Assembly: GCA_003978875.1 (NCBI GenBank)
Contig: QNXQ01000059.1
Span: 1 to 27,196, forward strand
DNA length: 27,196 nt
Direction of reading: 5' to 3'
Origin: Aquifex sp.
GTDB taxonomy: Bacteria; Aquificota; Aquificia; Aquificales; Aquificaceae
The notes beneath the pieces were generated by a model. That model saw only the letters and a program-made list of their open reading frames with translations. It was not told the origin of the DNA and ran no database searches. How positions within the stretch are numbered: the stretch's first letter is position 1; the number at the start of each line of letters is the position of its first letter. The position numbers and the translations under genes were made by a program. Shown one piece after another: positions 1-7,947 of this stretch.

Positions 1-1376
1 AAACAGGAAGGCTTCTCAAAACCTTGGAAGGGCATGGAGGCTCGGTTTATTCAGTCTCGTTCAGTCCAGATGGAAAGCTCCTCGCTTCGGGAAGCTGGGA
101 TAACACCATCAAGATATGGGATGTAAGAGAGGTTTTCTCCTCCTCCTCCTACTACTACTACGCTTTTACTCCTGTCGAGGTGAAAGTGAAGGGAAGGGTT
201 TTTTCTTTCCCTAAGGGTTCTTTCTTTGAGTTTGAATCTGGGGAGAGGGTATTCAGAGTTTCTGGAAAGGTCTTTGAAGGGAATCCTGTTGATAACTTAG
301 TGAAGGGTAAACTTATAAGGCTTTATCCTGTGAAGAGGGAGGTTGTATTTGCCAAGAACACAGTTGTAAAGATACACCCTAATTCCGAGATTCCCATAGG
401 GGAAGTAGAAGGGGGAATTATCACTAAGAGGGTTTTCTGCACTGAAGAAATCTCCTTCTGCTATGTAAGACTCGAAGAAATCAAGGGAGTGGTAAATCCT
501 GATAACCTATACCATATCAATCCTTACAATGACAGGCTTTTAGTTATAAAAGACACCTCTTTAAGGGACGCACCTTTGGGAAAGGAAATAAAGAGGATTG
601 AAAAGGATTCAACTGTCGAGACCATTTATCGTATTCCTGAGCTTGGAGTTTATAAGGTTTCCTTTAACGGAACACAGGGGTGGGTAGATGCTCAAGCCCT
701 CAGGAAACTCACCTTCAAAAATGTAAACCTCACAGTAGTAGCAAAAGAGAAAGTTCCTATCAAAAGAAGTCCCTATAGTGATATAGTGTTAGGTTACGTT
801 AATAAAGGGGAAATACTTTGGATTAGCAAGGTAGAAAAGACGACAGGATATTACCTCATAAGGAACGGATTTTCCTCTCCCAAGTACTTCATCAGAATTA
901 AAGAGGTAAACCCACCGAAAACGATGTGGAATTTAGAGGATACGGAGTTATATCTTACTCCTGAAGGAAAAGATGCTGTAAAGAAGGTAGAAAAGCTTAC
1001 AAAGTTTAGAATTCTTTACGAGACGGAAGATTACTATTTTGGAGAATCCAAGAAAGGAAAGGGATGGGTAAAGAAAAATGTTATGAGTGAAAAGAAAACC
1101 GATTTATACAAACCTGTAGTAAATATAAAGGGTGGGCACGGACTTATGAAGATATACGTAGCGGATGACACATCTATAGCGGGAGTATACGTAAACGGAG
1201 AGCCTTTGATGGAATTTGAGAGGGTAAAGTATCCCGGACACCTACCCTTTGAACCTGAAGACGAAAGAGTTTATTATTACAGATATAATAGACTACCCCA
1301 AAAAATTACCATCATGGTCGAAGACAACACGGGTAAAGTTGAGTATTATCACCTGAGCAGGGAGGACTTGGAATGA
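1..1376 (+). CDS. WD40 repeat / SH3b multidomain protein, 5' end outside window
   Basis: The reading frame is open from base 3, the first whole codon, and already lies inside a WD40 blade, so the true start is upstream. One full WD40 repeat is visible at about 30-122, with a GH dipeptide near its start and IWD at its end. A Ser4-Tyr4 linker follows, then a beta-rich region. Three stretches then resemble bacterial SH3 (SH3b) domains at about 535-695, 745-900 and 940-1085. The C-terminal segment, about 1115-1370, looks Ig-like and resembles the module that follows WD40 repeats in some bacterial caspase-like proteins, but no caspase domain is present. The family usually acts as a protein-interaction scaffold. 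Its downstream partners are all exported, so I infer an envelope location, but the signal peptide is out of view. The stop overlaps the next start by ATGA. A TTG at 24 is a possible start but would cut the blade. Function unknown. Confidence 0.75.
   Translation, partial: TGRLLKTLEGHGGSVYSVSFSPDGKLLASGSWDNTIKIWDVREVFSSSSYYYYAFTPVEVKVKGRVFSFPKGSFFEFESGERVFRVSGKVFEGNPVDNLVKGKLIRLYPVKREVVFAKNTVVKIHPNSEIPIGEVEGGIITKRVFCTEEISFCYVRLEEIKGVVNPDNLYHINPYNDRLLVIKDTSLRDAPLGKEIKRIEKDSTVETIYRIPELGVYKVSFNGTQGWVDAQALRKLTFKNVNLTVVAKEKVPIKRSPYSDIVLGYVNKGEILWISKVEKTTGYYLIRNGFSSPKYFIRIKEVNPPKTMWNLEDTELYLTPEGKDAVKKVEKLTKFRILYETEDYYFGESKKGKGWVKKNVMSEKKTDLYKPVVNIKGGHGLMKIYVADDTSIAGVYVNGEPLMEFERVKYPGHLPFEPEDERVYYYRYNRLPQKITIMVEDNTGKVEYYHLSREDLE
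138..161 (+). repeat. In-frame trinucleotide repeat (TCC)4(TAC)4
   Basis: Four perfect TCC units are followed by four perfect TAC units, in frame with the surrounding gene, and encode Ser4-Tyr4. The repeat sits at the junction between the last WD40 blade and the beta-rich C-terminal part. It may mark a domain-fusion linker or a slippage-prone site. Any change by a multiple of three bases would keep the frame. Confidence 0.9.
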
Positions 1377-1834
1377 AGAAGCTCAAATACACTTCATTAA
1401 TTCTTTTGTTACTTCTCGGTATCTCCTTCGGAGGTAGTATAAGAATTCTCATTGACACGAAGATTTCTTCGATAAACCGCAGTGTAGTTTTACAGGAGAT
1501 AATGAAAAACTTAGAAATTTACAGGGTATCCGCGGAGATACTCAGCGAGGATTTATCCCAGTTTTACGAAAACTACATAAACTTAGGAGACGAATACATA
1601 GAGAGGTATATGCTTCAAAACAACATAGACCTTTTGAACTTCGTTCATGAGGAGGAAGACCGAATAACCGTATACACATTTACAAATCCCAAAAAGGATT
1701 TTGTCTCTGAAACCTGTTATATCCCCAGAAAGGTAGTAAAAGATAATGAGGTGTTAATAAAGAGCGTTGTAAGTTGCCTGCTCAAAAATATGTATGCACT
1801 CGGCAGATTAAATGCGGAAGGTAGGGAGCTATGA
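1373..1834 (+). CDS. Small exported protein of unknown function
   Basis: The 153-residue product begins with two lysines and a strongly hydrophobic stretch ending near SFGG, a typical Sec signal peptide of about 20 residues. The mature part is mixed alpha/beta and has two cysteines late in the chain (in ETCYIP and SCLL) that could form a disulfide. I do not recognise a family. The first mature residues, about 21-50, alternate like a strand followed by a helix and loosely recall LpoB/CsgG-type periplasmic proteins, but that is only an impression. Its ATG lies inside the stop of the gene before it (ATGA, 1373-1376) and its own stop overlaps the next ATG in the same way, so translation is probably coupled along the operon. 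Confidence 0.7.
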   Translation: MKKLKYTSLILLLLLGISFGGSIRILIDTKISSINRSVVLQEIMKNLEIYRVSAEILSEDLSQFYENYINLGDEYIERYMLQNNIDLLNFVHEEEDRITVYTFTNPKKDFVSETCYIPRKVVKDNEVLIKSVVSCLLKNMYALGRLNAEGREL

Positions 1835-2490
1835 GGTTTATTTTATTCACAATATCTTTTTTAATATTGCTAATTTCTTGTTCCAAGAAAGTAGAGGAAG
1901 TAAAACCCAAGAAGTATTCCGAGGAAGAGTATAAAGTCCTCCTCCAGAAAAAGGAATTCTTAAAGAAAGTAAATCCGGTAGCGGTTGAAAATGTCTCGCC
2001 TTTGGAAAAATACATAATAGCCCAAGTTATAAAGCCGGAAAGGTCTATAGTCTTTGTAATAAAACCCCCAAGCCCTATTGAAAGGGTTTTGTATATGAAT
2101 ATAAAGTCAAAGGCTTTCGGATTGGATTTTATCGCGATTGAAGGCTATGACTTTTTTGTAGACCCTTTTTCCGATGAAATTCTACTCAGTATTAAAATAC
2201 CATACATATACACCCTTAAAGGGAGGGTGGTTTACGATGTCTATTACGTTTATCAAGGAGAGGATGGGAATATACGCTTTGGCGATAAAAGAATTGTTGT
2301 ACTCTACAAACCCTTTGAAAAGGGTAAACCCTATAACTATATAACGGATTTAGATGAACTTATAGAATACTTTGCGGATAACGATGAAGTTAGGAAGAAG
2401 ATTAAAGAGGAATTTAAGCGTGTCAACATCAATAGATTTCCCGAAGGATATAAAAAATTATTGATTAAACTTAAAGAGGAAATAGAATGA
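1831..2490 (+). CDS. Lipoprotein of unknown function
   Basis: The 219-residue product has a short charged start, a hydrophobic stretch and a canonical lipobox, LIS-Cys17, so it should be lipidated and membrane-anchored after export. Residue 18 is Ser, which does not signal inner-membrane retention under the E. coli +2 rule. A Lys/Glu-rich tether follows the Cys, then a beta-rich middle (about 60-160) and a charged helical tail (about 175-219). No known family is recognisable. It starts with an ATGA overlap at 1831-1834 and ends with another at 2487-2490. The likely role is the lipid-anchored member of the surrounding envelope complex. Confidence 0.75.
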   Translation: MRFILFTISFLILLISCSKKVEEVKPKKYSEEEYKVLLQKKEFLKKVNPVAVENVSPLEKYIIAQVIKPERSIVFVIKPPSPIERVLYMNIKSKAFGLDFIAIEGYDFFVDPFSDEILLSIKIPYIYTLKGRVVYDVYYVYQGEDGNIRFGDKRIVVLYKPFEKGKPYNYITDLDELIEYFADNDEVRKKIKEEFKRVNINRFPEGYKKLLIKLKEEIE

Positions 2491-4379
2491 TAACCATACT
2501 TCTTTTATTAATCTTAATAAAATTTTCCTTTTCCTTAGTTTTTGATGAACCTAAAAGCGTAGAAGAACTAAAGTCGGTTCTTTTGAGCGATGAGTTTATA
2601 GCTCATATAATAAGAAAAGATAAATTGGACTATCATTCCGCCCAAAGCATATATAAACGTAAGAAAATTGAACAGATTAAAGGACTGCCTTCTATTCTCA
2701 GAGAATTCTTTGAAACTAAAAAAGATTTACAAAGGAAATTGGAAGAGTTAAAACTTTTGATATCCGCGTATGAGATACCAAAAGGAACCCCTATAAGGGA
2801 AGTAAGCGGAATACTAATCGATAGAATTTTAAATAAATATTCGGACGTTTACGTAGAAATACCCATGCTTTCCGGAATGGTAGTCCCTTACACTGAGGCG
2901 GACAGGGTGTATGATATTGTAAACACATTGAACACCTTTAACATCTTAGAGGTTTTTGCTCAGAATTTAGTAAACGTTCACGAAACCTTCGGAAAAGAGA
3001 AGAAAAGTTTAATAACAATAGAAAAGTTTGGCTCAATTGAGGTTTTAGAGTCTATAAAACCCTGTCAACAATACACAAAGGAAGCGATTTATTTTGTGGA
3101 TTTTAAGATATACATGTTCTTTCCCTTTAAAAAAAGTACAGATAGTGAGAATAAGTCAGAGGCTCGTTTTGAAAATGAAGATTTTTACAGATATTCATAC
3201 GTTATACCCGAGAATTCTAAAGACATAACGGATTTTGTAGGTAAGTATATAACGAGTAAAAAAATTTATAATTCCTGTGTTCAGAGAATTTTACACGTAT
3301 ACCAGACCTTCAAAGGTTCAAACAAAAACAGCAAAAGCTTAATGAAAAATATAGAAAGCAAATTCTTAGAAGAATACTTTAGAGTTAAGAAACGGTTTCA
3401 GGATTTAGTAATGGAATGTTATGAATGCCAGACTATTAACGATGTTATAAGGTTTTACGAGAGAAAAATAGAGAACTTAGATTACAAACAAATCAGCAGG
3501 TCCTACGTAACGATTCACGAAAGAGAACCATTAAGCTTAAAACAAGCGGTAAAGGAAATGATATTAGAGAGTTTAATGGAAATTGAGAAAAAGCTAAAAG
3601 TTGATTATATAAAGCTTGTAGATGAAATAAGGAATTATACTGATATAAAGACCCTTTCCGAAAAGTATTCTCTATATCCTGTTATAAAGGCGGTGGAGGT
3701 ATATCCCTTTATAAGGGAGAATAAGTTCGGTTTAGTAGTTGTATACGATGTGATACTAAAACAAGAGAGAAAATCGGAAGAAAAGGTTTTGAACATATAC
3801 GGTTATACCCTAAGTTTCGTTAAGGTGAAATTAAGGAGTAAAGACATCTGGCTTTCCGAAACGGAAATACCCATAGGTTTGATTAGAAGGTTGCCTAACA
3901 GCTATGAATTCTTCGATAAGCAATGTATAAGGCGGTATCAAGACTTCATAAATTTAAATAATTATCCCGCGGTATGTATAAAACAGGATAAGTTGAATAC
4001 ACTAATATCCCTAATAAACCGTAGGCTCTATAAGAGATATGGAGAAAAATATAAGGTTAGACTTCCTTTCTGCAACGAAATGAGAGAATTATTAAAAATA
4101 GGTGTCTCCGAGAAGGGTAAATGTAAGTGTAAAATCAAGCCTTGCAGACCTGTTATTTATCCTTCATCTCCAGTGGCGGTAGGTGAAGGAGAACTAAACG
4201 TTACAAACTTGAGAAATCTTTGTGGAAACGTTGCGGAAGTTTGCTTAGATTCTCCTTACATCAAAGCTATCGGAGGTCACTATATGTTTGGAGAGGATGC
4301 CTACATCATGCCGTTAGAGTGGATATATACACCTAAACCTTATTTTGGTTTGAGATTTGTTGTGGAGGTTAAGGAATGA
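2487..4379 (+). CDS. Exported protein with C-terminal SUMF1/FGE-like fold
   Basis: The 630-residue product starts with a hydrophobic signal segment ending near SFSLVF. Residues of about 20-400 are charged, largely helical and unrecognised. From about 405 the pattern matches the formylglycine-generating-enzyme (SUMF1) fold. There is a strand-rich entry, an E-T-E-I-P-I-G segment at about 455 in the place of the usual 'EVT' motif, KYKVRLPFCNEM near 525-540 in the place of 'YRLPTEAEWE', GNVAEVCLD near 578-586 in the place of 'GNVWEWC', IGG where 'RGGS' is usual, and a closing FGLRFV like 'GFRLV'. The cysteine pair that binds copper in true FGEs is missing from the segment after IGG, so a binding or structural role is more likely than catalysis. 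C546, C548 and C553 form an extra cluster. ATGA overlaps tie it to both neighbours. Confidence 0.7.
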   Translation: MITILLLLILIKFSFSLVFDEPKSVEELKSVLLSDEFIAHIIRKDKLDYHSAQSIYKRKKIEQIKGLPSILREFFETKKDLQRKLEELKLLISAYEIPKGTPIREVSGILIDRILNKYSDVYVEIPMLSGMVVPYTEADRVYDIVNTLNTFNILEVFAQNLVNVHETFGKEKKSLITIEKFGSIEVLESIKPCQQYTKEAIYFVDFKIYMFFPFKKSTDSENKSEARFENEDFYRYSYVIPENSKDITDFVGKYITSKKIYNSCVQRILHVYQTFKGSNKNSKSLMKNIESKFLEEYFRVKKRFQDLVMECYECQTINDVIRFYERKIENLDYKQISRSYVTIHEREPLSLKQAVKEMILESLMEIEKKLKVDYIKLVDEIRNYTDIKTLSEKYSLYPVIKAVEVYPFIRENKFGLVVVYDVILKQERKSEEKVLNIYGYTLSFVKVKLRSKDIWLSETEIPIGLIRRLPNSYEFFDKQCIRRYQDFINLNNYPAVCIKQDKLNTLISLINRRLYKRYGEKYKVRLPFCNEMRELLKIGVSEKGKCKCKIKPCRPVIYPSSPVAVGEGELNVTNLRNLCGNVAEVCLDSPYIKAIGGHYMFGEDAYIMPLEWIYTPKPYFGLRFVVEVKE

Positions 4380-5431
4380 AAAAAATCCTTTTATCCCTTT
4401 CTCTCCTTTCTTCTTTTACCTTTGGAGATGTGATTATAAATCCTCCTTTTGTAAGAGCGAAAGGTATGGCGGAAGCCTTTACATCAATAGGTGGTGATGG
4501 TTCCGCTATATATTACAACCCTGCAACCTTAGTTAACTTAGGACTGGAAAAAGATATGGGTTTTTTTTCTTTTAGTATTGGAAACAGAGACTATATAGAT
4601 GCGAAGGAAGGAGGAATTAAAGAAGGCTCGAAAGCTGTCTTTTTTGGATTAGGAGCGAGTCGTAAAACAATAGGATTTTCACTGGCTTTTTATTCACTTT
4701 CTGAGATAACTTACATGTGTAATGCAAATGCTCAATACTCTTATTGCAAACAATATACCTCCGTTTTCCAAATAGGTGCGGGTTTTGAATTATTCAGTAT
4801 AGAAAGAACTGGCACCGCATTATCTATAGGTTTATCCGGTTTTTCCCTTGTATCTCGATATGACGAATATTATGACGAAGACAATGACGGGGAATACGAA
4901 CTTATAAACGAGGAAGTAGACCTGAAAAGTAATATCGGTGGTTCCTTTGGTGTATACGTTAGATTGTTTGAAAGTGAGCGTTTAGCCTTGGATATGGGAG
5001 CTTCTTACAGAACAAAATTAGACGTTTACGAAGAAACTTATTATGGTGAAAAAAAACAAACCTTCTTCGATATGCCTCCTGCTCTTTTTTATGGAGTTTC
5101 CGCTAAAATACTTCTCCCTTTTGCCTACTTGATAGTATCTTACGATGAACATGAAACCTATTACTCCGAAATGGATTACAAAATCTTAGGAGATTCCAAG
5201 AGAAAAAGCTTGGGACTGGAAATAGCTTTTGAGAGGTTCGCAATTAGGGGAGGTATGTTTAAAGAAGATTTCGAGAATACATTACTGGATTCTAAGGGAT
5301 ATACTTTTGGTTTCTCTATCAGAATATCTAAATTTATTTTTTCAGGGGCGTGGGAATTCAGAAAAACTGATTTAGGTGAGGATAGTTTTAATACTACATC
5401 CTATTACGGCAGTTTAGACCTTCAGTTTTAG
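4376..5431 (+). CDS. Outer-membrane beta-barrel protein, PorV/UPF0164-like
   Basis: The 351-residue product has a signal peptide ending near TFGDV. The N-terminal part contains AKGMAEAF, GGDGSAIYYNPA and a following Leu-rich strand, which is the hallmark of the PorV/UPF0164 and FadL-related outer-membrane proteins, in which an N-terminal hatch precedes a barrel. The rest is a succession of amphipathic strands with alternating Gly/Ser and aromatic residues. The chain ends in ...LDLQF, with the C-terminal aromatic residue needed for BAM-mediated insertion. The start is within the previous stop (ATGA, 4376-4379). In related systems such barrels hold or guide secreted surface proteins. Here it could be the outer-membrane anchor of the operon's products, which is inference. 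Confidence 0.8.
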   Translation: MKKILLSLSLLSSFTFGDVIINPPFVRAKGMAEAFTSIGGDGSAIYYNPATLVNLGLEKDMGFFSFSIGNRDYIDAKEGGIKEGSKAVFFGLGASRKTIGFSLAFYSLSEITYMCNANAQYSYCKQYTSVFQIGAGFELFSIERTGTALSIGLSGFSLVSRYDEYYDEDNDGEYELINEEVDLKSNIGGSFGVYVRLFESERLALDMGASYRTKLDVYEETYYGEKKQTFFDMPPALFYGVSAKILLPFAYLIVSYDEHETYYSEMDYKILGDSKRKSLGLEIAFERFAIRGGMFKEDFENTLLDSKGYTFGFSIRISKFIFSGAWEFRKTDLGEDSFNTTSYYGSLDLQF

Positions 5432-5444
5432 ACGAGGGGAAAAA

Positions 5445-6059
5445 ATGCGTGGGATTGTGATTGTATTTCTTTTCTTGGGAGTGTTTTCTCTCGCTGTAGG
5501 CAAATGTAAGGTTCTAAAGGAAGACAGATACAAAGAAAGAGCTTACAATTTGTATGTAAAAGCTTTAAAGCTATACGAGGAAAATAAATTAAAGGAAGCC
5601 TATAGGACGTTAAAACAAGCTCTTGAGATATACGATACGGATGAAGATTACATACCTATATCTTACGAGTGCAGTAAGCTTATTCCCGGTGCTTATCTAC
5701 CCATTAGAAAAAAGTACTTCAAAGAGGACAAAAAAGAATACGATGTATACAAACTAATGAGAAATATAAAGCTTAAACTCTATCCTAAATTATTGGTCAT
5801 ATTAAAGATATCTTCTAATCGGTTGAGGGTGAGCGTATACAATTTAGGAAATAAAGAGGATACCCTACCCGCGGACGATGTAAAGGTTATAGTGTGGAGA
5901 TACTCATATAAAGATGAAAAGAATTTAGGAGATATAGGTGCCGGTGAAAAGAAAGAAATAGTCATAGAGGGGGGAGGTTATAGTAAAGTAGAGGTAAAAG
6001 AGCGTTATGGATTTACTCCTTTTCCTATAGATTTAAAACCTCACAATGAAGTTTATTAG
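5445..6059 (+). CDS. Exported TPR-like protein
   Basis: The 204-residue product has a clear signal peptide (about 19 residues, cut near AVG-KC). Residues 30-65 form a helical pair with the A/L/Y spacing of a tetratricopeptide repeat (AYNLYVKALKLYEENK, then EAYRTLKQALEIY). A linker and a beta-rich C-terminal domain follow (about 115-195), reminiscent of CARDB/Ig-type domains. It begins 13 bases after the barrel gene, with a purine-rich ribosome site (GAGGGGAAAAA) just before the ATG, and it is the last gene of the envelope operon. Its 3' end overlaps the convergent lipoprotein gene by 35 bases. Function unknown; the TPR suggests protein contacts in the periplasm. Confidence 0.72.
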   Translation: MRGIVIVFLFLGVFSLAVGKCKVLKEDRYKERAYNLYVKALKLYEENKLKEAYRTLKQALEIYDTDEDYIPISYECSKLIPGAYLPIRKKYFKEDKKEYDVYKLMRNIKLKLYPKLLVILKISSNRLRVSVYNLGNKEDTLPADDVKVIVWRYSYKDEKNLGDIGAGEKKEIVIEGGGYSKVEVKERYGFTPFPIDLKPHNEVY

Positions 6060-7608
6060 GTCTTCCGTTGATTTTAAGGTTTGCCTTTAATGTGAAATCT
6101 CCACTTAAGTTTTTTAGTTTAGGGAAAACCATTTTTATTGTTCCCTGTTTTACATTTTTTGCCTCTTGACTTACTACAAACCAATCATTATCATCGCACA
6201 AATTGTTAATACAAACTCCCTCAGCGTAATAGGCTTTTCCCGATAGGAGTTTTATATCGGAAATTTCTAAATTTATACTCTTATTTGCATAGAATTTAAA
6301 TTTACACACAAAAGGATTTCCAAACTTTGTTCCATCTACTTTTATATTCTTTTTGAAGGAACAATTTAACGAATTTATGACAAGATTTTTGATAGGTTTA
6401 CATACGTTTTTTACGTAAAATTGAATTTTCTTACTCACAGTTGGACCATGTTTATCTATTACTACAAATTCCGCGGATTTTTTACCTACAGTTGAGTATC
6501 TTACTTTATATATACCTTTACAGGGTACTTTTCTCTTATTGTTTCCAAATCTAAGTATACACTCTTTTACTGTTTTATCTTTGTCAAAGGCTTTAAGTTC
6601 AAAAACAGCATCACCGTATACACTTTTGTGGAGAATCTTAAAACTCCTTATTTCGGGAACGGAATTGATGAATATCTCTTCCTCGAGGCTTGCCTTTACT
6701 TCTTCACCAAAGTCATCTCTAACTATTATAGCAGGTTTATACTTTCCACTTTGTTCATAGGTATAGGTAAAGGTGTAGGTTCCTCCTTTTGAGGAACAAT
6801 TCAAGAAAATGCGTTTGTTTTCCTCTCCTGATACAAATAAACACTCTTTGATGTTTCCTTCTCTATCAGCGACGGTATATGAAAAATTTACAGTAAATGG
6901 CGGTTTCTCGCTAAAATATTTATCCGCTTCAAACTTTAGTATGCTCGGTGGTTTATTTTGTGAAACGATAATCTCCTTATCTTTTTCTATTTCTCCGTTT
7001 GATTGGAATTTGGCTTTGACACTTATAAGGTGAAATCCGGGTCTGGTAAATATATATTTGAAATTCCTTTTATGCAAGCAATCGAATTCGTCCGAGCCTA
7101 TAATGAGTTTGCAACTTACAATCCTATCGTTAAAAGAGACGGGTATGACTTCCACCGTTACTTCTTTACCCGGAATCAGAATGCCCTCATAGTATACGTC
7201 AAGTTTAATATCCGCTGCGGAGACATTTTCGAATTTTAGTTTTTCTTCCTCAGGTATACCCAAAAATACGTAAAATTTTCCGCAATTTGATAACCACGAT
7301 GCACCGAGAGAAACTGTTGACATCATCTCTTTAAGAATTTTTTCGGTTATGGGAAAGTTTGTTTTTATATATTTTTCCAGCTTTCTGGATGCATTGCGAA
7401 TAGCTTCGGAAGAATTTTTACCTACACCTATGGAAAAATATTGAAATCCGTTTCTTCTTGCGAATTCTTCAGGATTTTTTAACCATTTAGGTTTATTTTG
7501 TTCTATACACTCGCTGACATTTTCATTATTTTTAAGATTCTTTCCTCCACAATTTAGAAATGATAGAAAAATACTCAGGAGTATAAAAACTTTTATACTT
7601 CTATTCAT
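6025..7608 (-). CDS. Lipoprotein with LPP20-like and PKD-like repeats
   Basis: The 527-residue product has a signal segment ending in FLN-Cys20, an imperfect lipobox with Asn before the Cys. Residues of about 38-135 resemble the LPP20 family: a P-x-W motif, a SIGVG motif, then an Ala-rich helix. From about 140 to 400 there are three or more Ig/PKD-like modules. Several carry the same signature, a Cys about two residues before a strand that ends in Gly, and a second Cys 9-14 residues later (SCKLIIG...DC, ECLFVSG...NC, ECILRFG...PC), which suggests disulfide-stapled repeats in the periplasm. A last Cys-rich domain closes the chain. It faces the envelope operon and overlaps its last gene by 35 bases. 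A TATAAT lies 13 bases upstream of the ATG, and AAGG is almost touching the start. Confidence 0.72.
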   Translation of the reverse strand: MNRSIKVFILLSIFLSFLNCGGKNLKNNENVSECIEQNKPKWLKNPEEFARRNGFQYFSIGVGKNSSEAIRNASRKLEKYIKTNFPITEKILKEMMSTVSLGASWLSNCGKFYVFLGIPEEEKLKFENVSAADIKLDVYYEGILIPGKEVTVEVIPVSFNDRIVSCKLIIGSDEFDCLHKRNFKYIFTRPGFHLISVKAKFQSNGEIEKDKEIIVSQNKPPSILKFEADKYFSEKPPFTVNFSYTVADREGNIKECLFVSGEENKRIFLNCSSKGGTYTFTYTYEQSGKYKPAIIVRDDFGEEVKASLEEEIFINSVPEIRSFKILHKSVYGDAVFELKAFDKDKTVKECILRFGNNKRKVPCKGIYKVRYSTVGKKSAEFVVIDKHGPTVSKKIQFYVKNVCKPIKNLVINSLNCSFKKNIKVDGTKFGNPFVCKFKFYANKSINLEISDIKLLSGKAYYAEGVCINNLCDDNDWFVVSQEAKNVKQGTIKMVFPKLKNLSGDFTLKANLKINGRPNKLHCEVLNL

Positions 7609-7621
7609 ACCTTAGGTATTC

Positions 7622-7627
7622 ATTATA
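7622..7627 (-). promoter_or_regulatory. Candidate -10 box for the LPP20/PKD lipoprotein gene
   Basis: On the minus strand a perfect TATAAT ends 13 bases before the ATG at 7608. Initiation about seven bases downstream would leave a leader of only about six bases. No convincing -35 box is visible at the expected spacing, so this rests on the -10 alone. Confidence 0.4.
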
Positions 7628-7645
7628 ACCAAAAGAAACAATAAA

Positions 7646-7936
7646 TTATCCAAAAGTTTCCCTGAACTTTCGTTCAAACTCATCGTAATCTCTACAAACA
7701 ACGAAAACTTCCTGAACCGAGGTTCCTACTTTATAAAGCAATTTATAGCCAGTAATTGTCTTATATTTCAAGAATAAACCTTTTGAACCTCTTCCTTTAT
7801 TTTGCCTGATAATTCTTCCGGGTATTATGCTTTCAACACAATCCCATTTTTCTATCTCTTTCAGATAATTACTTAGTCCTTCAAGAAGATGGTGTTCCAC
7901 CTTTACTTTGCCGGATCGATACTTATATCTACCCAT
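7646..7936 (-). CDS. DUF2103-type small protein
   Basis: The 96-residue basic protein has VEHHLLEGL near its start, a SIIPGRI motif around 36-43, a basic GRGSKGLFLKYK strand and a C-terminal VQEVFVV strand followed by a helix. This order matches what I remember of DUF2103, small proteins described as predicted metal-binding and found in archaea, cyanobacteria and thermophiles. The histidine pair could be a ligand. Eleven bases separate it from the end of the deacetylase gene upstream on the same strand, so they are probably co-transcribed. No ribosome site is visible before its ATG. Cellular role unknown. Confidence 0.65.
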   Translation of the reverse strand: MGRYKYRSGKVKVEHHLLEGLSNYLKEIEKWDCVESIIPGRIIRQNKGRGSKGLFLKYKTITGYKLLYKVGTSVQEVFVVCRDYDEFERKFRETFG

Positions 7937-7947
7937 AATTTAGTTAT

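Noticed and set aside
3690..4379. True formylglycine-generating enzyme
   Set aside because: No sulfatase gene is nearby and the catalytic Cys pair is absent from the expected segment.
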